Positions 42,265-53,132 of a stretch of 64,000 nucleotides of DNA are shown here, piece after piece. The DNA lies in the NCBI GenBank assembly GCA_003213555.1, contig QCMS01000001.1, positions 1 to 64,000 of the forward strand, given 5' to 3'. Each line of letters begins with the position of its first letter. Positions within the stretch are counted from its first letter, which is position 1. The notes below the pieces were generated by a model, which worked only from the letters and a program-made list of their open reading frames with translations, was not told where the DNA came from and made no database searches. The translations under genes and the position numbers were made by a program. The DNA is from Pelagibacteraceae bacterium AG-422-I02. Its GTDB lineage: Bacteria > Pseudomonadota > Alphaproteobacteria > Pelagibacterales > Pelagibacteraceae.

Positions 42265-42979
42265 AAATATTTTGATTACAGGAGCTACAGGAGGAATAGG
42301 TAACAGTCTTGTGGACAAATTTCATAATTTAGGTTCGAATATCTTAGCAACAGGAACCAACGAAGAAAAATTGAATATTCTTACAAAAAAATATTCTAAT
42401 TTAAATGTTGAAAAATTTAAATTAGATGAACATGATAAAATTTCAGATTTTGTAGATAAAGTAGAAAAAAAATTAGGTAGTATTGATGTTTTAGTTAATA
42501 ATGCAGGCATTGCAATGGACAATTTATCGATAAGATTATCCGAAGAAAACTGGAAGAAAGTTTTAGATATAAACCTTACTTCAACTTTTTTAATGTGTAA
42601 ATATACTATAAAAAAAATGTTAAAAAATAAATACGGAAAAATAATTAATATTACTTCTATAGTTGGCCATACAGGAAACTTAGGACAAGCGAATTATGCG
42701 GCATCGAAAGCAGGTATTATTGCTTTTTCAAAAAGTCTTGCAATTGAGTATGCAAAAAAAAGAATTAATATTAATTGTGTATCTCCAGGCTTTATTAAAA
42801 CTGAAATGACAGATAAAATTAGTGATGAATTTAAAAAAATCTTATTAAGCAAAATTCCATCAGGTGATTTAGGGACTGGAGAAGATGTTTCAAATAGTGT
42901 GATCTTCTTAGCCTCAGAATTAGCTGATTATATTAATGGAGAAACAATACATGTTAATGGCGGAATGTATATGTCTTGA
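42248..42979 (+). CDS. fabG: 3-oxoacyl-ACP reductase
   Basis: LITGATGGIGNSL, VNNAGIAMDNL, NYAASKAGIIAFSKSLA, VNGGMYMS. Confidence 0.97.
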   Translation: MNLKNKNILITGATGGIGNSLVDKFHNLGSNILATGTNEEKLNILTKKYSNLNVEKFKLDEHDKISDFVDKVEKKLGSIDVLVNNAGIAMDNLSIRLSEENWKKVLDINLTSTFLMCKYTIKKMLKNKYGKIINITSIVGHTGNLGQANYAASKAGIIAFSKSLAIEYAKKRININCVSPGFIKTEMTDKISDEFKKILLSKIPSGDLGTGEDVSNSVIFLASELADYINGETIHVNGGMYMS

Positions 42980-43031
42980 CAATCTCATGTAATCATCTAA
43001 TAAGAAAAATATAAATACGAGAAAGGAATTC

Positions 43032-43271
43032 ATGTCAGAAGATATAAAAGCTAAAATAAAAAAAATTGTAGCAGACCATCTAGGTGTTGAAGAGGAAAAG
43101 GTAACTGAGGAAGCGAGTTTTATCGATGATTTAGGGGCCGATAGTTTAGATACTGTCGAATTAGTTATGGCTTTCGAAGAAGAATTTGGCTCTGAGATTT
43201 CGGATAGTGAGGCTGAAAAAATTCTAACTGTTGGAGATGCAATTAAATTTATTGAGAGTAAAGCAAGTTAA
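43032..43271 (+). CDS. acpP: Acyl carrier protein
   Basis: [24 protein letters not shown]. Confidence 0.99.
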   Translation: MSEDIKAKIKKIVADHLGVEEEKVTEEASFIDDLGADSLDTVELVMAFEEEFGSEISDSEAEKILTVGDAIKFIESKAS

Positions 43272-43292
43272 GTATTTAATAATTTTTTCTTT

Positions 43293-43889
43293 ATGATACA
43301 TGATAGAAGTAATATCATGGTCGTTCTTTCATCTCCTTCCGGTGTGGGTAAAACAACACTTGCAAAAAAAATAGACCAAAATTATCAATCTTTTAAAATT
43401 TCGGTTTCTCACACTACAAGATCTCCAAGATCAAATGAAGTAAACGGTGTAGACTATCATTTCATAACACAAACTGAATTTAAAAAATTGATTAATGATG
43501 GAAAATTTTATGAGCACGCAAAAATTTTTGAAAACTTTTATGGAACTTTGAAAAAAAATGTTGATGAAACAATTAAAGAAAATGATATTTTATTTGATAT
43601 TGATTGGCAAGGAACAAAACAACTTTCTAAGTTCAAAAATTTAAACTTAATTAAAATATTTTTAATAACAGCTAATAAGAAAGAATTAAAAAATAGGCTA
43701 ATTAAACGTAATCAAAATACCAAAGAGGATATAGAGAAAAGGTTTAAAGCATTTGAAGAAGATATAAAGCACTGGAAAGATTACGATTATATTATTATTA
43801 ATGAAGATATTGATGCATGTTTTAATCAGATTAAAAATATTATTGAGACTCACAAACGAGAGGTTATTTTTTTTCAAACAATTCAGTGA
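43293..43889 (+). CDS. gmk: Guanylate kinase
   Basis: VVLSSPSGVGKTTLAKKI, SVSHTTRSPRSNEVNGVDYHFI. Confidence 0.97.
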   Translation: MIHDRSNIMVVLSSPSGVGKTTLAKKIDQNYQSFKISVSHTTRSPRSNEVNGVDYHFITQTEFKKLINDGKFYEHAKIFENFYGTLKKNVDETIKENDILFDIDWQGTKQLSKFKNLNLIKIFLITANKKELKNRLIKRNQNTKEDIEKRFKAFEEDIKHWKDYDYIIINEDIDACFNQIKNIIETHKREVIFFQTIQ

Positions 43890-44649
43890 TTTGGTAGTAA
43901 ACTTCTGGGGGTATTTCAGACGGTCTTGAATTTATTTTAAGTTTTTTTATATTCTTAATTTCATTATCATTTAAAATATTTTTAATACTTTTATTAATCA
44001 TTTTTCTTTTATTTGAAAATATAATATTTGTGACATTCTCAAGATTATTTAAATCTTTAATCTTAAATTTTAATATATTTTTTGGCTGAAAATGTATCAC
44101 CATCGACTTTACTTTTGGCTTTGGAAAAAAACAATTAGCAGAAACTAAAAATTTATTAAGAATATTCAATCTATAGTTTGATATTATTGAAAGTCTTCCA
44201 TAATGAGGTGAATTATATTTGCCTATTATTTTTTCTCCTAATTCTTTTTGAAACATAAAAATTATGTCAGTTAATTTAGGAGGCCAACTATTAAATTTTA
44301 AAATTTTTATTAAAATTTGTGATGAAATATTGTATGGTAAATTACCAAAAATCACAGAATTATTAGTGATTAAATTTTCTAAATCAAATTTTAAAATATC
44401 TTTATTATAAACTTTAATCTTATTAGTATCTAAGTATTGTTTTTTTAATTTTTTTGCTAAATCATAATCTTTTTCTATTATTGATAAAGTTTTTGGATTT
44501 TTATTCAATATTTCATTCGTTAAAGCAGCTTTTCCAGGTCCAATTTCAATTACATTTTTATCCTTTAAGTCTATGAGATTAATAATTTTAAGAATTATAT
44601 TTTTATCTATTAAAAAGTTTTGACCTAAAGATTTTTTAGTAAATTTCAT
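43864..44649 (-). CDS. ksgA: 16S rRNA (adenine1518/1519-N6)-dimethyltransferase
   Basis: KKSLGQNFLIDKNI, VIEIGPGKAALT, IFGNLPYNISSQI. Confidence 0.96.
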   Translation of the reverse strand: MKFTKKSLGQNFLIDKNIILKIINLIDLKDKNVIEIGPGKAALTNEILNKNPKTLSIIEKDYDLAKKLKKQYLDTNKIKVYNKDILKFDLENLITNNSVIFGNLPYNISSQILIKILKFNSWPPKLTDIIFMFQKELGEKIIGKYNSPHYGRLSIISNYRLNILNKFLVSANCFFPKPKVKSMVIHFQPKNILKFKIKDLNNLENVTNIIFSNKRKMINKSIKNILNDNEIKNIKKLKINSRPSEIPPEVYYQITELFEKK

Positions 44650-44651
44650 TA

Positions 44652-45611
44652 CTAAAATTTACTTATAAACTTTATACAATTTACCAAACTATTACAATCA
44701 GCTTTATTTTTACCTATTAAATTTATTGCTGTACCGTGATCTGGTGAGACTCTTTGATATTTTAAACCTATTGTAATATTTATACTATTAAACTTAAACA
44801 TGGATTTAAAAGGTGCTAATACTTGATCGTGATACATCCCAACCACTACATCATAATCTTTATAATCATTTATAAAAATTGTATCAGCAACAAAAGGACC
44901 GTTAACATTAATTTTATTTTTTTTTAATTTAAAAATAGCAGGGATTATAAATTTTCTTTCTTCAGAGAGACTTCTTAATTCAGAATTATGCGGGTTTAAA
45001 CCTAATAAAGCAATTTTTGGTTTTTTCTTAAGTTTTTTTCTATACCATAAATCAATCATCTTCACTTTATTTACAATGACAGAAGTTTTAATATTTTTAG
45101 AAACTTTTTTTAACTCTAAATGAGTTGTTATTGGAGATACGGAAAAATTTTTATCTTTTATAAGCATCACTACTTCATTTCTCTTTAAACCACATTTATT
45201 TGCTAAATATTCAGTAACACCTATATTATTTTTAATAAGAAGTTTTTTATCTATAGAGCAATTTATAATACCACTAACTTCATTACTTAATGCTAAATTG
45301 TGGGCAAGATTTAGCGAATTTTTTATAAATTTAGAGGACTCACTTTTTGATACTTTAAATGGGTTTTTAAAATTCAACTTAATATCAATTACTTTAGGAT
45401 TGGTTACATTAATGTTTGTATCAAGATTTCTCACCTTAATTATCTTAATATTTTTTTTTAACTTCCTGTATTGCTGTTTTAGAAGATTATAATTAGAAAT
45501 TATATATAAACGCTTTTTTAATTTATCATTAAATTTTTTCCAAGATTTCAATATAATTTCTGAATTAATACTATTAGGATCACCACCAACTAAAATAATT
45601 TTTTTTTTCAT
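44652..45611 (-). CDS. pdxA: 4-hydroxythreonine-4-phosphate dehydrogenase
   Basis: ILVGGDPNSINSEI, ALLGLNPHNSE, GPFVADTIF, GMYHDQVLAPFK, SPDHGTA. Confidence 0.93.
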   Translation of the reverse strand: MKKKIILVGGDPNSINSEIILKSWKKFNDKLKKRLYIISNYNLLKQQYRKLKKNIKIIKVRNLDTNINVTNPKVIDIKLNFKNPFKVSKSESSKFIKNSLNLAHNLALSNEVSGIINCSIDKKLLIKNNIGVTEYLANKCGLKRNEVVMLIKDKNFSVSPITTHLELKKVSKNIKTSVIVNKVKMIDLWYRKKLKKKPKIALLGLNPHNSELRSLSEERKFIIPAIFKLKKNKINVNGPFVADTIFINDYKDYDVVVGMYHDQVLAPFKSMFKFNSINITIGLKYQRVSPDHGTAINLIGKNKADCNSLVNCIKFISKF

Positions 45612-46540
45612 TACTTATATTGAATTAAACTATTATTCTTAATTTTAGATAAATGACTATTTGAATATAAATTAAATAAATCATTTTTTTTTTGTTTAAT
45701 AACTTCTTCTTTTATTTTTTTTTTATCTACATTATTTGATTTAATAATCCGAATATCATCTAGCATAAGAAATATAATGCTGTTTTGTTTTTTTATTGGA
45801 GGGCTTACATCACCTTTTTTTAAGCTTTTCAATATTTTTGCGATAGGTTTAGAGATTAAATCTGGGTTTACCCAGCCTAAATCACCTTGGCTAGATGCAC
45901 TAGAAGAACTACTAAATTTCATAGCAGTTGATTTAAATCCATTAATAGATATTTGTTCTTTAATATTTAAAATTTTTTTTCTATCAACACTATCATTTTC
46001 AGAAATAATTTCTATTTCCGATAATTTATATTCAAGAATATTTGATTTATTATTCACTAATTTATTAACCTCCTCGTCAATACTATTTTCATCTATAACT
46101 ATTTTGTTAGAGTAAATTTTATATATTAACTGCTGCCATCTAAGCTGGGTCTCTATTTCGTCTAAATATAGATTATAATCAATATTATTTGATTTAAATT
46201 TTTCTTTAAATTTTTGAATATTGTTTGAGGAAATTTTATTCAAATAAGAAATCAAATGATTGTTGTCGAATACTAAATTATATTTAGACAATTCTAATTT
46301 TCTTAATTTATGTATAATTAAAAGATCTAAAGTTTGTCTTTTTAGTTTATTAATATTTTCTTGATTAACCTCCTCATTTGAAAGAACTAAAGTAGTTATT
46401 ATTTTATTTTTAATCTCATAGTTTGTTATAATTTCGTTCTCTATTTTTAGAACAATATTACTTTTAATAATTGCTGAGGATTGAGTATTTATAAAAATAA
46501 CAAAAAAAAATAGCAAAAAAACTAATTTAAAAAATTTCAT
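45611..46540 (-). CDS. surA: Periplasmic peptidyl-prolyl isomerase SurA-like
   Basis: Signal peptide, SSSASSQGDLGWVNPDLISKPIAKILKSLKKGDVSPPIK parvulin motif; next to lptD. Confidence 0.88.
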   Translation of the reverse strand: MKFFKLVFLLFFFVIFINTQSSAIIKSNIVLKIENEIITNYEIKNKIITTLVLSNEEVNQENINKLKRQTLDLLIIHKLRKLELSKYNLVFDNNHLISYLNKISSNNIQKFKEKFKSNNIDYNLYLDEIETQLRWQQLIYKIYSNKIVIDENSIDEEVNKLVNNKSNILEYKLSEIEIISENDSVDRKKILNIKEQISINGFKSTAMKFSSSSSASSQGDLGWVNPDLISKPIAKILKSLKKGDVSPPIKKQNSIIFLMLDDIRIIKSNNVDKKKIKEEVIKQKKNDLFNLYSNSHLSKIKNNSLIQYK

Positions 46541-48939
46541 TGTCTAAAAGAAGGTGAGTCTATTGATCCAAAAGGTGATAAAGTAATTTTAAACATCAAT
46601 GAATTCTCAGGCTCAAGTTCAGAGTCATTGTAAAATTCTCTTCTATAAACTAGTCCTGCTCTCAAACAATCGTTAATATATTCATAACTTAAATTATAAA
46701 ATTCAGATGAATTAGTTACTAAATTACGCTTGGCTTTAAACGAGACTAAACTACTATCATTATTAATATTAATTTTTGATAATAAGTAATTTTGATCACC
46801 TATATGTTTATTTTCTTGCAAATAAGATAAATCTATATTTGTATTACCAAAATTCATTTGCGTTCCGATTTCATTATAATTCAAATCACTATAATTTTGA
46901 TCTAAAGCAAAATTATAATTTATATTAAAATTTTTACTTAATTTTATATTAGCTGATCCGACTAAATCAGATAATTTTTCATCTAAACCTGTTTTACTGT
47001 GCATCTTTTTATTTTCTTTTTCATTAATAATTTGAGCCACAGAAAAGTCAAATTCTTGAAATTTACTTTTTATATTATATTCTGCGCCAATTGTAGCGGA
47101 AATACCAGTTTCATAATTATTATTTTCATCTACATCAAGTCTATTAAGTTCGAATGCTTTATCGGGATCTAATCTAGATCCGTCAGTTTCCTTTCTCATG
47201 CTTCCAGGAGAATACTTTAATAATAATTTAGGAGTTAGAAGATGTTCCGAAAAACCATTATTTTTCAAAAGATTTAATTCAGATAAAAATCCAAATGCAC
47301 CGTGTAATTCAGAGGTTTTTTGATCTTTATAGGTATCTATATTTTTAGTCTCATAGTTGATATTTTTAATTTCACTGATAAAATTATTCTTAAAGCCATT
47401 TCCTAAAGTAAAATCTTTTGAAATCCAATTAAAATTATTCACAAAAAAATTTTCTGTTATATTTGTATCATAATTATGAAATTTTAAATTTGTTTCTAAG
47501 TTAAGCGAACCATATTTTTCATCTAAGAATAAATTTTTATCTAAACTAATTTCCGGTAAGATATACTCATATTTATCATTATAGTCATCTTTAAGATTTT
47601 CATACACACTTGCATTTAAAGCGAAAAAAATATCGTCTTTTTCATGAGTAAAATCTATATAATTTTCTAAAGTATCCGTATTGTAATCAACAATGTCAGA
47701 GTCAATTTTATAAAGTTTGAGATATTTATCGTTAGATAATTCATTTAAAGATATATCTAGCCTATTATCAGAATTATTTTTACCTTTAAAATTTTTTATA
47801 AATTTAGAAAATAAATGAGATTTTTCACCCTTTTTTTTTGTTGAGGTTGTATTTTTGTATCCTGCAGTATAACCAAAATCAGCAAAAAGCTCCGCGTTCC
47901 TAAAGACTTGATGATATTGTCCTGAAAATAAAGGATTCTCATCAATGAAAACTTTATTATTTATAGTAAAATTTTTATCAACATCAACAGCAAAAAAGTA
48001 GGGAATTGTAGTTCCAAAACCTAAATTTTTAGAATTTGTAAACAAAGGGGGTAGAAAACCTGATCTACGATCTACCGATGGATCAGGGTGAGCTAATTTT
48101 GGAAAATAAAAAATCGGAATATCGTAAACTTTTACGATTGCATTATCTAAGTAAACTGTTTTTTTTTTTCTATCATGTAATATTTTAGAGGATTGAATTG
48201 TCCATGGAGGACACTTATCGTTTTTTCTATAATCACAGATAGTATAAATGCTTTTTCTAAAAGTAGATTTATTATTTCCAGATTTAAAAGAATTTGAAAA
48301 AATTCTAGGTTTATTATTTTTATAAATCTTAAAATCCTCATTGTTGAAAAAGGCTTTAATATCTGTGCCTAAAATTTCTTTTTTTTTGGTATCAATGTAT
48401 ATTTGTGAAAAAGAATATTCGTTATTTAATTTATCTTGAATTGTGATATCACCTATTGATTTAAAAATACTTGTAATTGTTTGATATTCAAAATTACTTA
48501 GACTTATTTTATTTTTTTCTAGATCTAATATAGTCGCCGGTTCTTCTGATTTAATTGAATTATCATAATTATTCAAAATAATATTACTTCCTTCAATTAT
48601 ATAACCTTTGGAGGTTATAATTTTTGTATTTCCCAAACTCTTAAAAATTTTTTTTTCTTCCGAGTATTCACCATACTCAGTCTCTACTACATTATTTTTA
48701 TCATCAATTGCTTTTACCCTTCCTTTTATTTTTATTAAACCAATCTTTTTATTGTATTCAGCAAAATCACTTGTAATTCTACCATCATTTTCTACAACTA
48801 TATTTACCTCGTCTTCAAAAATTGTTGTTTGTGTATCCTTATCTATTTGAATATTTTTAGCTTGTATCAATAAATCTTTAGCAATAGAGCCTGTAGAAAA
48901 AAAAAATAAAAAAAAAATTATGAAAAAATTATTTTTCAT
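46537..48939 (-). CDS. lptD: LPS-assembly protein LptD
   Basis: OstA-like N-terminus, YFPKLAHPDPSVDRRSGFLPP, C-terminal beta-barrel. Confidence 0.93.
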   Translation of the reverse strand: MKNNFFIIFFLFFFSTGSIAKDLLIQAKNIQIDKDTQTTIFEDEVNIVVENDGRITSDFAEYNKKIGLIKIKGRVKAIDDKNNVVETEYGEYSEEKKIFKSLGNTKIITSKGYIIEGSNIILNNYDNSIKSEEPATILDLEKNKISLSNFEYQTITSIFKSIGDITIQDKLNNEYSFSQIYIDTKKKEILGTDIKAFFNNEDFKIYKNNKPRIFSNSFKSGNNKSTFRKSIYTICDYRKNDKCPPWTIQSSKILHDRKKKTVYLDNAIVKVYDIPIFYFPKLAHPDPSVDRRSGFLPPLFTNSKNLGFGTTIPYFFAVDVDKNFTINNKVFIDENPLFSGQYHQVFRNAELFADFGYTAGYKNTTSTKKKGEKSHLFSKFIKNFKGKNNSDNRLDISLNELSNDKYLKLYKIDSDIVDYNTDTLENYIDFTHEKDDIFFALNASVYENLKDDYNDKYEYILPEISLDKNLFLDEKYGSLNLETNLKFHNYDTNITENFFVNNFNWISKDFTLGNGFKNNFISEIKNINYETKNIDTYKDQKTSELHGAFGFLSELNLLKNNGFSEHLLTPKLLLKYSPGSMRKETDGSRLDPDKAFELNRLDVDENNNYETGISATIGAEYNIKSKFQEFDFSVAQIINEKENKKMHSKTGLDEKLSDLVGSANIKLSKNFNINYNFALDQNYSDLNYNEIGTQMNFGNTNIDLSYLQENKHIGDQNYLLSKININNDSSLVSFKAKRNLVTNSSEFYNLSYEYINDCLRAGLVYRREFYNDSELEPENSLMFKITLSPFGSIDSPSFRQ

Positions 48940-50017
48940 TAATCTGCAAAACTCCGATAAATATAAAAAATGTTAAAGCAATTACTGGTGCCCAGACAGA
49001 TAGAATTAAAGGAATTTGTCCTGTTTGACCCAGAGCTAAAGAGAGATCTTTAAAATAGAATATAACCAAAGTTGTTATGACTCCTATTATAATAAATCTT
49101 ATATTATCTGATTTTTTTAATGTATTCATTGTTAAAACAGACGCTAATGCAGTCATTAAAAACAGAAAAAAAGGCATTGAGAGCATAGTGTGAAGGCTTT
49201 CGTTTAAAAACGACTTATTATATCCGTAATTTTGTAACTTTTTGTAGTTAATAATTAAGTCAAGAAATGACATTGTGTTAAAATTTTTAAATAAGCTATT
49301 TATTTTTTCAAAATTATAACTTGATAATATTTGATAATTATCAACTTTTGTTTCAGTTATAACTCCATTTTGGGGTTTTAGAATTTTTACAGTACTTAAT
49401 TTCCATTGATTATTTTCGATATTTACTTCATCAGCTAAAATTTTATCAATTAAATTAGAATTTTTATCTAAATGAAATATTACTACGTCTTTTAATTTAG
49501 TTCCATCAGGCTTGGCTGCGGAAATTATTCTTGTTTTATTATCTATATTTTCTCTGATCCATAGTCCATTATTGTTAAATGTTATTAGGTGATCAATATC
49601 ACGTGAGAAATTTGATTTTGTTTTTTCATAATATCTAGACATGGATGAAGTAATAGGGTTTGCGGTTAATAAAATTAAAAAACCTAAAATAAAAGAAGTA
49701 ATTGCAAGAATAAGAAAAATCTTAAAATTTGAAAATCCAAAAACTTTTAGGGTTAATAAATCTTTATTATTTCTTATTCTAATCATGAACCACATACTTG
49801 ATAAAAAAATAATAAAAGGTAGAAGTGTAATTATCATACTGGGAATAAAAATACTTGTGAGTAATAAAGGCATTAAAAAACTGGTGTTCAGATTTTTAAA
49901 AAATTCAATTTCTTCAAATAAATTTAGTATTACTCCAAAACAATAAAAAACTAAAACAAAAATAAAAAAAGTTTTTAAAAAATTTTTAAGCAAGTAGTTT
50001 ATTAATATTTGACTCAT
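48929..50017 (-). CDS. lptG: LPS export permease LptG
   Basis: YjgP/YjgQ fold, position after lptF; SLHTMLSMPFFLFLMTALASVL. Confidence 0.88.
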   Translation of the reverse strand: MSQILINYLLKNFLKTFFIFVLVFYCFGVILNLFEEIEFFKNLNTSFLMPLLLTSIFIPSMIITLLPFIIFLSSMWFMIRIRNNKDLLTLKVFGFSNFKIFLILAITSFILGFLILLTANPITSSMSRYYEKTKSNFSRDIDHLITFNNNGLWIRENIDNKTRIISAAKPDGTKLKDVVIFHLDKNSNLIDKILADEVNIENNQWKLSTVKILKPQNGVITETKVDNYQILSSYNFEKINSLFKNFNTMSFLDLIINYKKLQNYGYNKSFLNESLHTMLSMPFFLFLMTALASVLTMNTLKKSDNIRFIIIGVITTLVIFYFKDLSLALGQTGQIPLILSVWAPVIALTFFIFIGVLQINEK

Positions 50018-50018
50018 T

Positions 50019-51134
50019 TCAATTTAATTCTTTCTTAAATTTTAAAATTAAAAATATATAAACTAACAAAAAAACAAAAATTGGAGAAAAAATAAAAAAA
50101 GACAAAATTAATTTATTAATCCCAGTATATTTTACGGCTAACTCTGTAAATAATAATATTAAAAATCCGTATAAAAAAATATTAAACCTATTTAAATAAA
50201 ATCTTTTTGATTTTATTAATAATAAAGCGCAAATTAATGATAAAATAGGTATGTAAAAAGGAACTATAATACGTTTGTTCAACGCAGGTATGACTTCTTT
50301 TTTAAACTTTTCATCGCAATCTAAACTATTCTTATAAAAAGGAAAAAAACAATTTAATAGTTTTAATGTTGAAGTTTCTTGGATTTTTGGTTTTTTAATT
50401 GTCGATGTTGATAAACTTTGTAAATTAATTTTAAGTTTTTCGAATTCAATGATTTCATGATCTGATTCATTTTTTGATGAAATAATATTTCCATTAAATA
50501 ACATCATAACCTTATTTTCAATTATACCTCTGTCAGCTAAAATAGTAGTAGTTACATTACTTGATGAATTTGATGATAAATTTTTAAAATTGTTGCCGGT
50601 ATCATGTAAAAAAATATTTTGTAATTGATTATTAATTTTTTTTTCTACAAAAAAAGTAAAACCTTTAAATGTATCACTAAATTGTTGTTTTCTTACTGTA
50701 GGCAAGAAAGAATTAAAATTGTCGTTAGTTAAAAGTGACCTAGATTTATTTAATGCATAAGGGGTTAAAAATGTAGAAAAAATTAAATGAAAGACCATTA
50801 TTGTAATTGAAGTAAAAAATAATAAATTTACAAGATGAATCTTTTTAACACCTGACGACCACAAAATTATAAATTCACTATCCTGAATGTGTTTAATAGT
50901 AAATATAGAGAGTGCTATTAAAAATGATAAAGGTATAAATTTTGGTATCATTCCAAAAAAATGTAAAATAGAGTAACTAAAATAAATAGTAACTGGATAT
51001 CCATTCTCCACGACTAAATCTAAAAAACTTACAGCTCTAACAGTTAAAGCAATAAGTGATAGACTAAAAATCACCATAAAAAATGTCTTAAATATTTCTA
51101 TTAAAAAGTTCTGATAAATTTTGTTTTGAAGCAT
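50019..51134 (-). CDS. lptF: LPS export permease LptF (start at internal Met MLQNKIYQ favoured)
   Basis: YjgP/YjgQ family, LSLIALTVRAVSFLDLVVENG, KRIIVPFYIPILSLICALLLI. Confidence 0.86.
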   Translation of the reverse strand: MLQNKIYQNFLIEIFKTFFMVIFSLSLIALTVRAVSFLDLVVENGYPVTIYFSYSILHFFGMIPKFIPLSFLIALSIFTIKHIQDSEFIILWSSGVKKIHLVNLLFFTSITIMVFHLIFSTFLTPYALNKSRSLLTNDNFNSFLPTVRKQQFSDTFKGFTFFVEKKINNQLQNIFLHDTGNNFKNLSSNSSSNVTTTILADRGIIENKVMMLFNGNIISSKNESDHEIIEFEKLKINLQSLSTSTIKKPKIQETSTLKLLNCFFPFYKNSLDCDEKFKKEVIPALNKRIIVPFYIPILSLICALLLIKSKRFYLNRFNIFLYGFLILLFTELAVKYTGINKLILSFFIFSPIFVFLLVYIFLILKFKKELN

Positions 51135-51271
51135 TGTAAATATTCGTATATTGATAATGCATTCAATAAAAAAATTCAATCAATGGTTTAAATGAGTTAA
51201 ATTTACGGTTGAAATCATATATTTTTGAACATATATACCTAACAACATATCAAAAATACATAATAAAAAGT

Positions 51272-52729
51272 ATGAAAATTAATATTAATTATTTAAATAA
51301 AACAATTTCTAAAACTTCAACAAATCTAGTTCTCTTTTCAAATGATAAATTTAGAATTAATAATACAAAAAAACTTATTTCGGATTTTGAATATTCTTAT
51401 ATTAATGATTTGTTAAAAGTAAATGACTTAAAGAAAAATTTATTTGTTTTTGAATTAAATTCAAAAAGAAAGATAGTTTTAATTTCTATTAAAAATAATT
51501 TAAAATCATCAGATATTGAAAATCTAGGAGCAGAATTTTATGGAAGAATTAATAATGGAAAAAATGAAAAGTATATACTTAACTCTGATAGTATATTTGC
51601 TAAGAATGAAAATTTCTTAAGTTATTTCCTTCATGGAATGAAATTAAAATCTTATGAATTTAAAAAATACAAAACAAAAAAAGAGAACAAAAATATTTCA
51701 ATAGATATCTACGGAAATAAAAATAAACCATCACTTAAAAACCAGTTAAAATTTAAAGCTTTAGAAGAAGGTACTTTTTATGCAAGAGATTTAGTTTCCG
51801 AGCCTGGAAATGTTCTTCATCCAGATGAATATGCTAAAAGATTAAAATTACTAACTAAAGATGGTTTAAAGATAAACATTTACGATAAAAAAAAATTAAA
51901 AAAACTTGGAATGAATGCATTACTTGGCGTTGGCATGGGAAGTGTGAGAGGATCTTATCTTGTAACAATGGAGTGGAATGGACTTAAAAATAATTCCAAA
52001 CCTTTAGCATTTGTTGGTAAGGGAGTTACTTTTGATACTGGTGGATATTCTTTAAAACCTGCTAGATTTATGGAAGATATGACCTACGATATGGCAGGTT
52101 CAGCTGCAGTAGTTGGTTTAATGAGAAGTTTAGCATTAAGAAAAGCAAAAATTAACGCAGTTGGAGTCGTAGGACTTGTGGAAAATATGGTAAGCGGAGT
52201 TGCTCAAAGACCTGGAGATATAGTAAAATCTTATAGCGGTAAAACTATAGAGGTATTAAATACAGACGCAGAAGGAAGATTGGTTTTAGCAGACGCGTTA
52301 TCTTTTACAGAAAAAAAATTTAAACCAAAATTTATAATTGATCTAGCCACACTAACAGGAGCGATTATTGTTTGTTTAGGTTCTGAGTATGCAGGACTAT
52401 TCTCTAATAATGACGACTTATCAAAAAAAATTATAAACGCTGGTGAAAAGGTTGAAGAAAAGTTATGGAGAATGCCTCTTCATAAAAATTATGATAAATT
52501 AATGAATTCTAAAAATGCTGACATGCAAAATATTAACTATGTTGGAGGCGCAGGTTCCACAACAGCTGCCCAGTTTTTACAAAGATTTATTTTAAACAAA
52601 ACGCCTTGGGCACATTTAGATATTGCAGGTATGGCCTTTTCAAAGTACGGAGGAGCTTTAAACTCAAGTGGAGCAACTGGTTTTGGTGTAAGGTTGTTAA
52701 ATCAATTAATTGAGGAAAATTATGAGTAA
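51272..52729 (+). CDS. pepA: Leucyl aminopeptidase (M17)
   Basis: FVGKGVTFDTGGYSLKP, NTDAEGRLVLADALSF; internal start MKININYL. Confidence 0.97.
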   Translation: MKININYLNKTISKTSTNLVLFSNDKFRINNTKKLISDFEYSYINDLLKVNDLKKNLFVFELNSKRKIVLISIKNNLKSSDIENLGAEFYGRINNGKNEKYILNSDSIFAKNENFLSYFLHGMKLKSYEFKKYKTKKENKNISIDIYGNKNKPSLKNQLKFKALEEGTFYARDLVSEPGNVLHPDEYAKRLKLLTKDGLKINIYDKKKLKKLGMNALLGVGMGSVRGSYLVTMEWNGLKNNSKPLAFVGKGVTFDTGGYSLKPARFMEDMTYDMAGSAAVVGLMRSLALRKAKINAVGVVGLVENMVSGVAQRPGDIVKSYSGKTIEVLNTDAEGRLVLADALSFTEKKFKPKFIIDLATLTGAIIVCLGSEYAGLFSNNDDLSKKIINAGEKVEEKLWRMPLHKNYDKLMNSKNADMQNINYVGGAGSTTAAQFLQRFILNKTPWAHLDIAGMAFSKYGGALNSSGATGFGVRLLNQLIEENYE

Positions 52730-53132
52730 AATTGAACAAACCTTATCTATTATAAAACCAGATGCAGTTGAAAGAAATCTTGTTCAAGAAATCAAAAATT
52801 TCTTAGAGAAAAACAATTTAATTATTAAGGAAAGTAAAAAAATTCATATCACTAAAGACGAGGCCTCAGAATTTTATAAAGTTCATCAATCCAAATCTTT
52901 TTTTAACGATTTATGTTCTTATCTTTCTTCTGGCCCTATAGTTGTCATGATTCTTGAAGGTGAAAATGCTATATTTTCTTATAGAAAATTAATGGGTGCA
53001 ACAAATCCAAAAGAAGCTGAGAACAACACAATAAGAAAATTATATGGTATTTCGATTGATAAAAACTCAGTTCATGGATCTGACTCGAAAGATAACGCAA
53101 AAAAAGAAATAAATTTTTTTTTTAAGAGCTAA
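52722..53132 (+). CDS. ndk: Nucleoside diphosphate kinase
   Basis: TLSIIKPDAVERNL, LMGATNPKEAE, KNSVHGSDS. Confidence 0.96.
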   Translation: MSKIEQTLSIIKPDAVERNLVQEIKNFLEKNNLIIKESKKIHITKDEASEFYKVHQSKSFFNDLCSYLSSGPIVVMILEGENAIFSYRKLMGATNPKEAENNTIRKLYGISIDKNSVHGSDSKDNAKKEINFFFKS

